A stretch of DNA of 64,000 nt from the NCBI GenBank assembly GCA_017307755.1, contig JAFKGQ010000015.1:186001-250000 (forward strand), in the 5' to 3' direction. Positions 51,640-61,009 of this stretch are shown here, one piece after another (position 1 is the stretch's first letter; each line of letters begins with the position of its first letter). Below the pieces are notes generated by a model. The model was not told the origin of the DNA, made no database searches, and saw nothing but the letters and a program-made list of their open reading frames with translations. The stretch comes from Chitinophagaceae bacterium. Its GTDB lineage: Bacteria > Bacteroidota > Bacteroidia > Chitinophagales > Chitinophagaceae. Both the position numbers and the translations under genes were made by a program.

Positions 51640-53187
51640 ATGAGAAAACTTCGTCTTCTATTGTTGACGTTGACCGTATTGGGTAACGTCAATGCACAAA
51701 GGAACGCGGCGCAGCGGAATGCTGTCCCTGCTGCTCCGCCGACGCCGCCGGTGGAGAAAATGCCATCCGGCAGCCGGACGCTCAACATCGACTCTTCCAT
51801 CACGACCCATGCAGAAGTAACTATCGGGGGAGTACGTGTCCCTTATGATGCAACGGCCGGCTCCATGCCTGTCTGGGATGAGGAAGGCAAGCCGATCGCC
51901 GGTGTTTTTTATACGTATTACGAGCGGTCTGATGTCAAGGATCGCGCGGCCCGTCCTTTAGTGATCTCTTTTAACGGAGGTCCCGGCACTCCGTCTGTGT
52001 GGATGGAGATAGGCTATACCGGCCCCCGTCGTCTGAACATTGATGACGAGGGGTATCCTATCCAGCCTTATGGCGTAAAAGAGAACCCATATTCAATCCT
52101 GGATGTGGCTGATATAGTCTATCTCGATCCTGTAAACACGGGGTTTTCCCGGGCTGTAAGCAAGGATATTCCCACCTCCCGTTTTTTTGGGGTGAATGAG
52201 GACATCAAATATCTCGCTCAATGGATTGCGACGTTCGTGTCCCGTAAGAACCGCTGGGCCTCGCCAAAGTTCCTTATTGGGGAGAGCTATGGTACGACCC
52301 GGGCTTCGGGGCTTGCTCTTGAGCTGCAGGAGGCGCAATGGATGTATCTGAACGGCGTCATACTGGTAAGCCCTACCGAGCTGGGTATCGAGCGGAGCGA
52401 TTTTGTAAAAGCCTCTCTGCGTGTGCCTTATTATGCCGCTACGGCCTGGTATCACAAGGCGTTGTCTGCAGATCTGCAGAAAAAGGATTTGACGGAGGTG
52501 TTGCCGGAAGTGGAGAGTTTCACTGTGAATGAGCTGATACCGGCATTGGCGATGGGAGGATTTCTGAATGAAGCGAAGAAAAAGGAGCTGGCGGCAAAGA
52601 TGGCCCGTTACACGGGTCTTTCTGAGAAATTCCTTTTGCAGGCCAACCTGATCGTACCTTCGAACTTCTTTTGGAAGGAGCTGTTGAGGGATAAAGGTTT
52701 TACGATAGGGAGGCTGGACAGCCGTTATCGGGGGCTGGACATGCAGGATGCGGGTGAAGGGCCGGACTATAATGCAGAGTTGAACTCCTGGAACCATGCT
52801 TTTATGCCGGCGATGAATGTGTATTTACGTGAAGAATTGCATTATAAGACGGACTTGCAGTATTATCTTTTTGGCCCTGTACGTCCCTGGAATAGTCAGA
52901 ACGACCATACGGGTGAGAACCTGCGTCAGGCCATTGCGGAGAACCCTTTTATGCATCTGCTGATACAGTCAGGCTATTATGACGGGGCTTGTGATTATTT
53001 TAATGCCAAGTATAGTCTCTGGCAACTGGACCCCAGCGGTAAGTTGAAGGACCGGCTGCAGTGGGAAGGTTATCGCAGCGGCCATATGATGTATCTGCGC
53101 AAGCCTGATCTTGCCGAGGCGACGGATAATCTGCGGAAATTTATAAAGGCTTCGTTGCCGAAGCCGAATGAACCTGCGAGGTATTAG
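51640..53187 (+). CDS. S10-family serine carboxypeptidase
   Basis: 515 residues with signal peptide MRKLRLLLLTLTVLGNVNAQ. Family motifs: SFNGGPGTPSVWMEIG, the nucleophile GESYGTTRASG, YYDGACDYFNAKY (Asp) and YRSGHMMYL (His). The catalytic Ser, Asp and His are all present. S10 enzymes remove C-terminal amino acids at acidic pH. It is transcribed alone, ending at a strong terminator hairpin. Confidence 0.92.
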   Translation: MRKLRLLLLTLTVLGNVNAQRNAAQRNAVPAAPPTPPVEKMPSGSRTLNIDSSITTHAEVTIGGVRVPYDATAGSMPVWDEEGKPIAGVFYTYYERSDVKDRAARPLVISFNGGPGTPSVWMEIGYTGPRRLNIDDEGYPIQPYGVKENPYSILDVADIVYLDPVNTGFSRAVSKDIPTSRFFGVNEDIKYLAQWIATFVSRKNRWASPKFLIGESYGTTRASGLALELQEAQWMYLNGVILVSPTELGIERSDFVKASLRVPYYAATAWYHKALSADLQKKDLTEVLPEVESFTVNELIPALAMGGFLNEAKKKELAAKMARYTGLSEKFLLQANLIVPSNFFWKELLRDKGFTIGRLDSRYRGLDMQDAGEGPDYNAELNSWNHAFMPAMNVYLREELHYKTDLQYYLFGPVRPWNSQNDHTGENLRQAIAENPFMHLLIQSGYYDGACDYFNAKYSLWQLDPSGKLKDRLQWEGYRSGHMMYLRKPDLAEATDNLRKFIKASLPKPNEPARY

Positions 53188-53206
53188 TTTATATAAATGT
53201 TCAATA

Positions 53207-53237
53207 CGGGGCGCCTGTCGAGGCGCCCCGTTATTTT
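53207..53237 (+). terminator. rho-independent terminator after the S10 gene
   Basis: A 10-bp stem CGGGGCGCCT / AGGCGCCCCG with loop GTCG, followed by TTATTTTTTTATT. It separates the S10 gene from the convergent susD at 53239. Confidence 0.88.
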
Positions 53238-53238
53238 T

Positions 53239-54720
53239 TTATTGAATGAGCCACATTGTTCCATTGATGTCGTCACCTCCCGGGTATTGCGCCTTGACGG
53301 CGTTTTGCACATTCGTTGCATTGTTGGTGTATTCATCCGAAGGATACATCCATCTTTTGGGGATCTTTCCTCCGTTGAGTATCCCTGCACCTGCCGTCTC
53401 GAATGTCGGGAAACCTGTCCGGCGTTGTTCGAAGAATGGCTGTCCACCTGTATTCATGAACATACTGATGTATTTCTGCGTGATAATCTGTTTGATCTCG
53501 TTGCCAGCTTGTAAGGTGAGGGCCGGTTGGGCGAGGTAATTGGTGATATCGGTGCCGGAATACGTATTGTTGAAATCGGAGAAATTCAGAGATGCTTCTA
53601 TCCCTTTTTTGTAGAGGCTGTCGGCATTGCTGCTGATCCAACCACGTACGACTGCTTCGGCCAGGATGAACTGCAGCTCCGCGTAACCCATCAGCAGGCT
53701 GGGTTCATTGACAGGCTCATAGGCAAAACGCTTGTTGATCTGAGAAGCCTTGCCCTGTCCCCGTTTGCCGGTGTTATAAGCCAGCGGGGCGCTGCCGACC
53801 AGTCCATCATAGGCGTTAAAGTCGTTGGCTGGCAACCCTGATGCGGGTGTGGGCTGGCCGAAGACAAAAAGACGGGGGTCCTTTAGTCCCTGCAGGATGT
53901 CCACAAAGGAACTGTCCAGGTAAAAGTCCGTCTTCATCGAGTTGTCGTTGTAGTAGGGATACTGGTTGCCTGTAATATTGTAATAGGGCAGCCGGCCATT
54001 GTCATCGTTGGAGATGAACAGGGGATATTTTGCCGGATTGGAAACGATGTCATTAAAACGTTGTTTTATATTCAACGTCGTGTTGCTTTCTTTTTTGGAA
54101 AGGCTCATCAGGACCCTCAACGTAAAGGAGTTGATCAGCTTTTTCCAATTTCCGATGTTCCCGTTGTAAATGATGTCCCCTCCGATGGCTGTCTGCTGTG
54201 CCGAGAGAGAGTCGCTGGCGATCTTCAGGTCATTGAGTACGCCCAGGTAAATATCCTCCTGTTTGTCATATGCCGGCCGGGTAGCGGATGAGTCGGTGAA
54301 ATTGTTGTTTGAAATGGATTGCATCATTTTCGAATAGGGGATATCGCCAAACCTCTGGGTCATATCGACGATGGTGTAAGCCCGGAAGAATTTCCCAATA
54401 TAGCGGTAGTTCTGTTTGCCTACACGGGCGGCTTCCTGCTCCATTTTTACCGTTTGGCTGATGTAGCTGTAACTAAAGCCACCCCGTTGCCATCCGTAGT
54501 ATTGCGAGTTGCTGGCGGATTGGGTATATACCAACTGACGGCAGGCAAGGCTTGCGTCGGTGGAAACCGTGGAGAAAGCAACGCGTTCCAGGGTTGTCAG
54601 TACCAGGGCCGGATCGGCGATGGTGGGATTGTTTGGATTCACCTGGAAATCCTGGAATTTTTTGCAGGAGGAAAGCGCTGCGATCAACAGGATAATAGAT
54701 GAGATCTTTTGGTATGTCAT
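53239..54720 (-). CDS. SusD-like surface lipoprotein (second locus)
   Basis: 493 residues. Lipoprotein signal IILLIAALSSCKKFQDF, Cys near residue 19. It fits the SusD/RagB-like superfamily variant (PNNPTIADPALVLTTLERVA, LLMGYAELQFILAEAVVRGW, EQRRTGFPTF). It is encoded immediately downstream of the SusC gene and would cap that porin. The substrate is unknown; no glycosidase lies nearby, so it may be a peptide or other nutrient importer. Confidence 0.92.
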   Translation of the reverse strand: MTYQKISSIILLIAALSSCKKFQDFQVNPNNPTIADPALVLTTLERVAFSTVSTDASLACRQLVYTQSASNSQYYGWQRGGFSYSYISQTVKMEQEAARVGKQNYRYIGKFFRAYTIVDMTQRFGDIPYSKMMQSISNNNFTDSSATRPAYDKQEDIYLGVLNDLKIASDSLSAQQTAIGGDIIYNGNIGNWKKLINSFTLRVLMSLSKKESNTTLNIKQRFNDIVSNPAKYPLFISNDDNGRLPYYNITGNQYPYYNDNSMKTDFYLDSSFVDILQGLKDPRLFVFGQPTPASGLPANDFNAYDGLVGSAPLAYNTGKRGQGKASQINKRFAYEPVNEPSLLMGYAELQFILAEAVVRGWISSNADSLYKKGIEASLNFSDFNNTYSGTDITNYLAQPALTLQAGNEIKQIITQKYISMFMNTGGQPFFEQRRTGFPTFETAGAGILNGGKIPKRWMYPSDEYTNNATNVQNAVKAQYPGGDDINGTMWLIQ

Positions 54721-54731
54721 CTGAAATGAGT

Positions 54732-57700
54732 TTAGAATTTAAGATTGAAGTTGATACCCATGCTCCGCATGGAAGGCGTCTGCAGATTGTCGCTTTCCGC
54801 GTCCGGGTCTACGTTTGGCAGTTTGGCAAGGATAAACAGGTTGTTGCCGATGAGCGAAACCGTGGCCGAGCTGAAAGCTCCCTTTATCCACCTGGACGGA
54901 AGGGTATAGGTCAGCACCAGTTCGCGCATTTTCAGATAAGTGCCTTTGTAATAAAAATAATTGTTCAGCATGGCGCCGCTGGTGGTTTGCATAAAGCTGA
55001 TGTAGTTGACGGCCGTCGTATTGGCGGCGTATTTCCGGGTGTCGGAGAGGATATTTCCATGGCTGTCATAGTTCACATCGCCTGATGTCACCACTACGCC
55101 CGGACCGACATAGGTGCTGTTGCCGGCATTGGCATCGTCGCGGTATTTGTTGGCCGTGCCCGGAGAGGTGCCGCCCCACCACATTTTTTGGTTGGTGGTG
55201 GAATAGATCAGCCCGCCCAGTCTGCCGTCGAGAGAAAAGCTAAGCGTGAAATTCTTATATGAGAGCGTGTTTTGCCAGCCGTAGAACCAGTCGGGTGCGC
55301 CATATCCAAAGGGCTGTGCATATTTGGCCGAGGCCTGCATGCCATTGTTGTTATAGATCGCTTTTCCATCCGGGGTACGTGCATCCCAGGTAAGGATCCT
55401 GTCGGTCCGCTGTCCCTCCTTTACCAGGTGGGATGAGCTGTATTTATCCGTATAGGTAATGTATCCATCCGGACTTTGAGTGGCTTCCTTCAGCCAGAGG
55501 TGGTTGTTGCTGAAATTGATGCCGGTTTCCCATTTGAAATCACGGGTCCTGACGGGTGTGCCGCTGATGACAAATTCCCATCCTTTCCGTATAAATACAT
55601 TGGCGTTTGTCAATACGCTGGTGTAGCCGCTGGCCTGGGATGGCAGCACATTTGCAAAATTATTGTACTCTCTGTTCCGGAACCAGGTGGCGTCTATATT
55701 GATCCTGTTGTTCAGCAGACCAAGGACAAGCCCATATTCGCCCGATTGCACCGTATTGGGGATGAGAGCAGGAGACTTATAGGTGCCTGGCCAGCTCAGG
55801 GAAGGCACATTGTTCCATTTTTGGTCGATGTCATAGACCGTCAGATGGGCATAGGGGTTATTAACGTCCACGGCACCTGAGTTCACCTTGGCCCATGAGG
55901 CCCGCAGCTTCAGGAAGGATACCGTCTTTGGTAATTGCAAAACGTCGGATAATACCGCGGATATGCCTGCGGAAGGATAGAAATAGGAATTGTGCGCTAC
56001 CGGCAGCGTACTTGTTTTGTCATATCTTCCCGTAAAAGAGAGGTACAGAAATTTCAACGCCTCGATATCCACCATGCCATACAGGCTGGCCGTCCTGCGT
56101 TCTTCCAGGTAGCTGGTGCCTTTCAGCGCATTGATCGAGTTGGTAAGACTGTAGAACCCGGGGATGGTGAGGCCGTCCGTCGTCGTATACGCCCCCTTGT
56201 AATTCCTGTAATGATTGGCGCCGCCCGCCGTGACGTTGATGTTGAAGTCGTTGCTGAAGCGGTGTTTATAGTTCAAAATAAGATCGCTGGTGATATCGAA
56301 ATAATTGGTGTTGGTAACGCTGTAATTACCTTGCGAGATATAGCTATAAGCGATGTAGCTGTAGGGTTCTTTGTAATCCTTGTTTATCGCGTACTGGTTA
56401 AAGCCATTTCTGAATTTTACCGTAAGGTCCTTTGTCAATTGGTAGTCGAAGGTCAACTGTCCAAAGTTGTTGTTCTTCCGGTAGCCGTTGAGCAACTCGT
56501 TTGCGATGAAGTACGGGTTGTTGTACCAGGATAGGTTGTAGTTCTTTTGCTGAAGGCCTTCCTTACCTTTTATCCAATAATCTTTCAGGTCCCTGATATC
56601 TATATCCGGGCCGATCCACAGTAAAAGATTATACAGGAGGTTGGGCGGGCCGTATCCGGTGGTGGGGTAATTATTGGAATATTCCTTGTTAAAATTGATC
56701 TTGGCGTCCATTGTCAGTCTGGGGGTAAGCACATAAGTGCCTCCGATGTTGAAGGACGAGTTATTTACTCCCGTGTTGGGGACAACCCCTTTCTGGTAGA
56801 TATGGGAGGCGGAAACCCGGAATGAGCCTTTGTCGCTGCCGATGGAGGCGGAGACGCTATTGGTGGAAAGCAGCCCTGTGCGGAAGAAGTTTTTGATATT
56901 GTCTTTTCCTCTCGATATCCAGGGCAGGGGGACGAGTTTCCCTGTGTTAGGATCCGTAGGGCTATTGTATTGGGTCGTTTCGTAGTATCCGCTGGGGGTG
57001 CCGGGAACTTTCTGGTCCAGTTTGGGGCCCCAGATCCAGCCGCCGCCTTCCGGGCCGTTGCCCGAACCATCTATATATTCATATTTGCCCTGGTCACCGT
57101 CGCCGTATTGCGTCTGTACTTTTGGCACTACCGTATAGCCTGTTTGAAAGAGGGTAGAGGAGTTCACCTCTACGCTCAAGCGCCCTTTTCTTCCTTTTTT
57201 TGTGGTATAAAGGATCGCTCCGTTGATACCTGCAGCGCCATATAGGGCCGCTGCAGCCGTACCTTTTAATACAGATACGCTTTCGATGTCGTCCGCATTT
57301 ACTTTATAGGGGTCTGCATCGGGGTCCGGTATCCCGTCGATGACGATCATTGGTGTTTTACCCCGTAAGGAAATGCCCGGGCTCTGGAACAGGTCGGTCG
57401 TATTGGAGATGTTCAAGCCCGCGACCTTACCTGTCAAGGCGCCCATTGCCGTCGGGGTCTTGGTCTTGGACATGGTTTCCCCATTGACCTCCTGTACGGA
57501 ATAGCCCAATGTTTTTTGTTGTTTTTTGATACCCAGGGCGGTGGTTACCACCACCTCATTTAATTGTGTCTTTTCACTTTGCGACAGGAGTATATTGATC
57601 TTTGTCCTGCCATCCACGCTCACCTCCTGTGTAGAGTAGCCTGCCGAGGAGAAGAGGAGTGTAGCATTTCCCGGCGCCGTGACCTTGTAAATACCTTCCA

Positions 57701-57863
57701 TATTGGTGGTGGTGCCTCCCGGCATACCCTTTACTACAATGGAAACGCCGGCCAGCACACTACTGTCGACTCCCGAGCGAACGATGCCCGTTATCACATT
57801 TTGTGAGAGCCCGACATAGCAGAACGCCATAAAAAAAGCGATGACGAAAGCAGTCTTTTTCAT
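54732..57863 (-). CDS. SusC-family TonB-linked outer-membrane porin (second locus)
   Basis: 1043 residues from ATG 57863, which begins the signal peptide MKKTAFVIAFFMAFCYVGLSQ; the frame continues upstream without a signal. Motifs in order: a carboxypeptidase-regulatory domain (GVSIVVKGMPGGTTTNMEG), LNEVVVTTALGIKKQQ, plug text (IVIDGIPDPDADPYKV, SVLKGTAAAALYGAAG) and a barrel ending GINFNLKF. The divergent TetR gene and the palindrome between them suggest TetR control in place of the more usual sigma/anti-sigma control. Confidence 0.95.
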   Translation of the reverse strand: MKKTAFVIAFFMAFCYVGLSQNVITGIVRSGVDSSVLAGVSIVVKGMPGGTTTNMEGIYKVTAPGNATLLFSSAGYSTQEVSVDGRTKINILLSQSEKTQLNEVVVTTALGIKKQQKTLGYSVQEVNGETMSKTKTPTAMGALTGKVAGLNISNTTDLFQSPGISLRGKTPMIVIDGIPDPDADPYKVNADDIESVSVLKGTAAAALYGAAGINGAILYTTKKGRKGRLSVEVNSSTLFQTGYTVVPKVQTQYGDGDQGKYEYIDGSGNGPEGGGWIWGPKLDQKVPGTPSGYYETTQYNSPTDPNTGKLVPLPWISRGKDNIKNFFRTGLLSTNSVSASIGSDKGSFRVSASHIYQKGVVPNTGVNNSSFNIGGTYVLTPRLTMDAKINFNKEYSNNYPTTGYGPPNLLYNLLLWIGPDIDIRDLKDYWIKGKEGLQQKNYNLSWYNNPYFIANELLNGYRKNNNFGQLTFDYQLTKDLTVKFRNGFNQYAINKDYKEPYSYIAYSYISQGNYSVTNTNYFDITSDLILNYKHRFSNDFNINVTAGGANHYRNYKGAYTTTDGLTIPGFYSLTNSINALKGTSYLEERRTASLYGMVDIEALKFLYLSFTGRYDKTSTLPVAHNSYFYPSAGISAVLSDVLQLPKTVSFLKLRASWAKVNSGAVDVNNPYAHLTVYDIDQKWNNVPSLSWPGTYKSPALIPNTVQSGEYGLVLGLLNNRINIDATWFRNREYNNFANVLPSQASGYTSVLTNANVFIRKGWEFVISGTPVRTRDFKWETGINFSNNHLWLKEATQSPDGYITYTDKYSSSHLVKEGQRTDRILTWDARTPDGKAIYNNNGMQASAKYAQPFGYGAPDWFYGWQNTLSYKNFTLSFSLDGRLGGLIYSTTNQKMWWGGTSPGTANKYRDDANAGNSTYVGPGVVVTSGDVNYDSHGNILSDTRKYAANTTAVNYISFMQTTSGAMLNNYFYYKGTYLKMRELVLTYTLPSRWIKGAFSSATVSLIGNNLFILAKLPNVDPDAESDNLQTPSMRSMGINFNLKF

Positions 57864-57949
57864 GTCTGAAAATGTTTTGGAAATAAAGAATGGAATTGCC
57901 TTTAAGCCAGGACAAATTTGGGGAGAATCGGGTAATCCAAAAAAAATAT

Positions 57950-57967
57950 ATTGAATGAACATTCAAT
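57950..57967. promoter_or_regulatory. TetR-type operator between susC and tetR
   Basis: ATTGAATG-AA-CATTCAAT is a perfect 8-bp inverted repeat in the 213-bp divergent gap. It lies about 87 bp before the susC start. A similar half-site (ATTCAATAT) occurs after the tetR promoter at about 58057-58065. Confidence 0.55.
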
Positions 57968-58017
57968 TAATATAAATTTTAATGATAACTTCATAAAAAG
58001 TTAACCCACAGAACTTG

Positions 58018-58050
58018 TTGGGATAACAAACTATTGTCGCATTATATTTG
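58018..58050 (+). promoter_or_regulatory. tetR promoter
   Basis: TTG at 58018-58020, 22 bp spacing, then TATATTTG at 58043-58050, an exact TAnnTTTG -7 element. The predicted start lies about 20 bp before the tetR ATG. Confidence 0.55.
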
Positions 58051-58076
58051 TGTGCAATTCAATATTTGCTAATCTA

Positions 58077-58694
58077 ATGGGACGAAAAAGCCTGAAAGAG
58101 CCCCGTCAGCGGGAGATCATAAAAGCCTTTTATAAGGTGGCCAAAAAAGAGGGCCTGGAAAATGCTTCCATTGCCAAAACGGCGGAAGTGATAGGTATCA
58201 ACCCCAGTCTCGTCATGCATTATTTTAAGACAAAGGAGCATCTGGTGTATGGCCTGATCGAGTACATCCTGGATAAATACCTGCTGATATATAAGATACC
58301 TCCCGAGTATTCGGGGCATCCCAGGAAGGCTTTATTGAAGATCATCGATAATATATTTTCCAGCAAATGGAATACTTTATTTGACGACAGTGTTTCATAC
58401 AGTTGTTACTCGCTGGCTTTCCGCAACAAGATCATAAAGGAGAAATACAAGAACCTTCTGGATGCGTTGCGGGAGCGGCTAAGGCTGTTGATACAGGATT
58501 GTAAGGATCTGGGTATCCTTTCTGTAGAAGACCCGGCGCTTACTGCCGACATAATATTCGTGTTGGTGGATGGGGCCTATTATTATCTGAGCCTGGTCAG
58601 CGATAAGGAAGAGTACCAGCGTAAACTGATGCGGTATAAACGGCAGGCCGCAGCCTATCTTAGTTTTGTCCCCTCCGCCGAATTAGCCAAATAG
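58077..58694 (+). CDS. TetR-family transcriptional regulator
   Basis: 205 residues from ATG 58077; an upstream in-frame start would lie in the promoter. Helix-turn-helix: EGLENASIAKTAEVIGINPS, then LVMHYFKTKEHLVYGLIE. The C-terminal half is helical and Tyr-rich (DGAYYYLSLVSDKEEYQRKL). It is divergent from the SusC/SusD operon with a palindrome in between, so it probably controls that operon and itself. Its 3' end overlaps the convergent small membrane-protein gene by 35 bp. Confidence 0.93.
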   Translation: MGRKSLKEPRQREIIKAFYKVAKKEGLENASIAKTAEVIGINPSLVMHYFKTKEHLVYGLIEYILDKYLLIYKIPPEYSGHPRKALLKIIDNIFSSKWNTLFDDSVSYSCYSLAFRNKIIKEKYKNLLDALRERLRLLIQDCKDLGILSVEDPALTADIIFVLVDGAYYYLSLVSDKEEYQRKLMRYKRQAAAYLSFVPSAELAK

Positions 58695-58932
58695 CCCAGA
58701 ACGCGATGATGGCCCAGGCGATATTTACGATGACGTTTGGGTAATCGTTGAGCCTAACGGCATTATAGGTCAGGCCTATTGCGCCCAGGATATTGAGCAG
58801 GTGATAGAGTTTTTTATCCGCCTTTAGTTTGCCTGTGCTCAGCAGCAAATACGCCATCAGGTAGGCGATGGTACCCATCCATCCAAAAAATGAAGAGAGC
58901 CCTTTGTTTAGAAATAACAACGTGACAGCCAT
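58660..58932 (-). CDS. small membrane protein, CBU_0592-like
   Basis: 90 residues from ATG 58932. Three hydrophobic helices are visible: SFFGWMGTIAYLMAYLLLST, KLYHLLNILGAIGLTYNAV and VIVNIAWAIIAFWAIWLIRR. The pattern (G-x-x-G/A start, N-A-V-x-x-x-x-Y-P, W-A-x-x-A) matches small integral membrane proteins of the CBU_0592 type, whose role is unknown. It runs convergent with tetR and its 3' end lies inside that gene. Confidence 0.7.
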   Translation of the reverse strand: MAVTLLFLNKGLSSFFGWMGTIAYLMAYLLLSTGKLKADKKLYHLLNILGAIGLTYNAVRLNDYPNVIVNIAWAIIAFWAIWLIRRRGQN

Positions 58933-59015
58933 GGATTTATTTAAATCGACATTCAAACATAGCACTAAATATTCCAATTTTCTATTAACTTTATTTGCCA
59001 GCTTCATATCCGGCA

Positions 59016-59609
59016 ATGAACAGTATTGCTCCCCATATTACTCCAGCCCTGCTTCTTCGTATTGCGGAAGGTGATGATAAGGCGATGCGCATTTTGTATG
59101 ATGAATTTTATAAACCGCTGCTTTTTTATGCCGAGAGTCTTATCCACGATCGTGTTCAGGCAGAGGACATTGTGCTGACGGCTTTTACAAAATATTGGGA
59201 GCGCCGGGCGTCTTTTGACAATGTGGCTGCCGTGAGGTCTTTTTTTTATATCACGACCCGGAATGCGTGCTACAAACATTACCATCAGCTGAAGAATAAG
59301 GACCGCCATCTTAAAATGGCAGGTGATATGGCGATGGAGGCGGATGAATTTGCAGAAAGTAGAATGGTCATTGCCGAAATGGTCCACCAGTTATATAAGG
59401 AGGTCAACAACCTCAGTCCCAAATACCGGGATGTCATACAGTTACTGTTTGTAGAAGAGCGGTCTATCCGGGAAACCGCGGACCTATTGCAGATCACCCC
59501 GGAGAACGTCCGCAAACGTAAAGAAAGGGCCGTCGAGCTCCTGCGCGGGCGTATCGTACGGAACAATCTTTCTCCCTTGCTCCTTCTTGTCGCGGTGATG
59601 GTTAAATAA
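59016..59609 (+). CDS. ECF RNA polymerase sigma factor
   Basis: 197 residues from ATG 59016; a TTG 21 bp upstream is the alternative. Region 2: MRILYDEFYKPLLFYAESLI, then AEDIVLTAFTKYWERRASF. Region 4: SPKYRDVIQLLFVEERSIRE, then LLQITPENVRKRKERAVELL. It is followed 88 bp later by its FecR anti-sigma factor and then by an STN-domain SusC, the standard trans-envelope cassette in Bacteroidota. It would direct transcription of that SusC operon when the substrate is transported. Confidence 0.95.
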   Translation: MNSIAPHITPALLLRIAEGDDKAMRILYDEFYKPLLFYAESLIHDRVQAEDIVLTAFTKYWERRASFDNVAAVRSFFYITTRNACYKHYHQLKNKDRHLKMAGDMAMEADEFAESRMVIAEMVHQLYKEVNNLSPKYRDVIQLLFVEERSIRETADLLQITPENVRKRKERAVELLRGRIVRNNLSPLLLLVAVMVK

Positions 59610-59697
59610 TTTTTATTTTTTTTGTCACAAATCCGCTGTTCGGGGATTTCTATTTACAGAGTGGTCTTTTCCCTTTATCAACCTGGAATATAAAAAA

Positions 59698-60918
59698 ATG
59701 ACGGAAGAACTATTGACGGCGCTCCGTGCCTATCTCAACGGGGAGAGTCTGTCGGAAGATCAGGCTGCTGTGCTTGAGCAATGGTGCAAAAGATCGGGGT
59801 ACAATCTCGATGCGCTGCGATTGCTGGAGGACAAAGATTTTGTAAAAAGGTCCATCCGGCAAATGGAGGCCTATACGACGAGCCAGGAAGCCGGGTGGGA
59901 CAAGTTGATGCAGACAGTAAAACAGGTAGAACGACCCGGGGCGGCTGTTGTTCCTATACATCAGCCGTCTTTTTTGCGTAAATGGGGATGGGTGGCGGCG
60001 GCCGTGGTTGTTTTGTTGGGAACAGGCGTCTATATGGTACGAAAAAGTAGCAGGGATGAGACGCGCCTGATGGCGGGTACCAGGTTTTTGCGGGATATTC
60101 CACCCGGCAGGAGCGGGGCTATTCTGACCTTGTCCGACGGCCGGCAGATGGTGCTGGATAGCATGGGCAATGGCGTCATTGCCACGCAGGGGAACGTGCA
60201 TGTACTGCTGAAGGATGGACAAGTGTCATATGATAAGCATGCAGATGCCAGGGCCCCGGAGGTGGCGTACAATACGATGACTACGCCCCGGGGCAGACAA
60301 TACAAACTGGTGTTGCCGGATGGGACGAAGGTATGGTTGAATGCCGCCAGCAAACTGATCTTTCCCACGGTGTTTAATGGCGATGAGCGAAAAGTAGAGG
60401 TCACTGGGGAGGCTTATTTTGAAGTGGCGAAAGATGTGAGGAAACCGTTCAGAGTAAAGGTTAGCAACGACATGGAAATAGAAGTGTTAGGCACGAGCTT
60501 TAATGTTTGCGCTTACAGTGATGAGGCGAGCATCAATACTACGCTGTTGGAAGGATCGGTTAGGGTGGCCGCGCATTCTGTCAGAGGGAATGGCGGGGAA
60601 AAAATGGTAATAAGCCCGGGAGAACAGGCACAGGTGTACAAAGAAGGCATGAAGGTGATGAAAGATGTAAATGTAGAGCAGGTGGTGGCGTGGAAGAGCG
60701 GTGTTTTTTCTTTTATAGATGCGGACCTGCCATCCGTCATGCGGCAGCTGTCGAGATGGTATAATGTAGAAGTGAGCTATGCGGGGACGGTGCCGGACAG
60801 GGCGTTCACAGGAGAGATCGGAAGAACGCTTACGCTCGACCAGGTGCTGCGGATCCTTGCCAGGAACAAAATAGCGTATAAGATCGAAGGCGATAGCCGG
60901 ATCATCATCCTGCCCTGA
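59698..60918 (+). CDS. FecR-family anti-sigma factor
   Basis: 406 residues. A cytoplasmic sigma-binding N-part (1-90) is followed by a membrane helix (about 95-113; WVAAAVVVLLGTGVYMV) and the periplasmic FecR domain (TTPRGRQYKLVLPDGTKVWL, then VEVTGEAYFEVAKD). The C-terminal DUF4974-like domain (GVFSFIDADLPSVMRQLSRW) contacts the STN domain of the transporter. It holds the adjacent sigma factor inactive until the SusC encoded next signals substrate binding. Confidence 0.95.
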   Translation: MTEELLTALRAYLNGESLSEDQAAVLEQWCKRSGYNLDALRLLEDKDFVKRSIRQMEAYTTSQEAGWDKLMQTVKQVERPGAAVVPIHQPSFLRKWGWVAAAVVVLLGTGVYMVRKSSRDETRLMAGTRFLRDIPPGRSGAILTLSDGRQMVLDSMGNGVIATQGNVHVLLKDGQVSYDKHADARAPEVAYNTMTTPRGRQYKLVLPDGTKVWLNAASKLIFPTVFNGDERKVEVTGEAYFEVAKDVRKPFRVKVSNDMEIEVLGTSFNVCAYSDEASINTTLLEGSVRVAAHSVRGNGGEKMVISPGEQAQVYKEGMKVMKDVNVEQVVAWKSGVFSFIDADLPSVMRQLSRWYNVEVSYAGTVPDRAFTGEIGRTLTLDQVLRILARNKIAYKIEGDSRIIILP

Positions 60919-60966
60919 CAGGGCAGGTAATAAAAAAAACCGGGTCAGATTGGACCCCGGCCCGGT
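60909..60966 (+). terminator. paired hairpins between fecR and the STN-SusC gene
   Basis: The first stem CCTGCCCT / AGGGCAGG has a 3-nt loop and contains the fecR stop codon. The second pairs ACCGGG (60939-60944) with CCCGGT (60961-60966) and is followed by only a weak T tract (TCTTTAT). It may be a partial terminator or attenuator separating regulator from transporter expression. Confidence 0.4.
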
Positions 60967-61009
60967 CTTTATGGAAGTTCAGGTTCATTCACCTAAACAA
61001 GGCAAAGGT

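Noticed and set aside
58995..59015. TTG start 21 bp upstream of the ECF sigma ATG
   Set aside because: The ATG at 59016 gives the usual N-terminus length for ECF sigma factors of this type, and the extra residues add no conserved feature.
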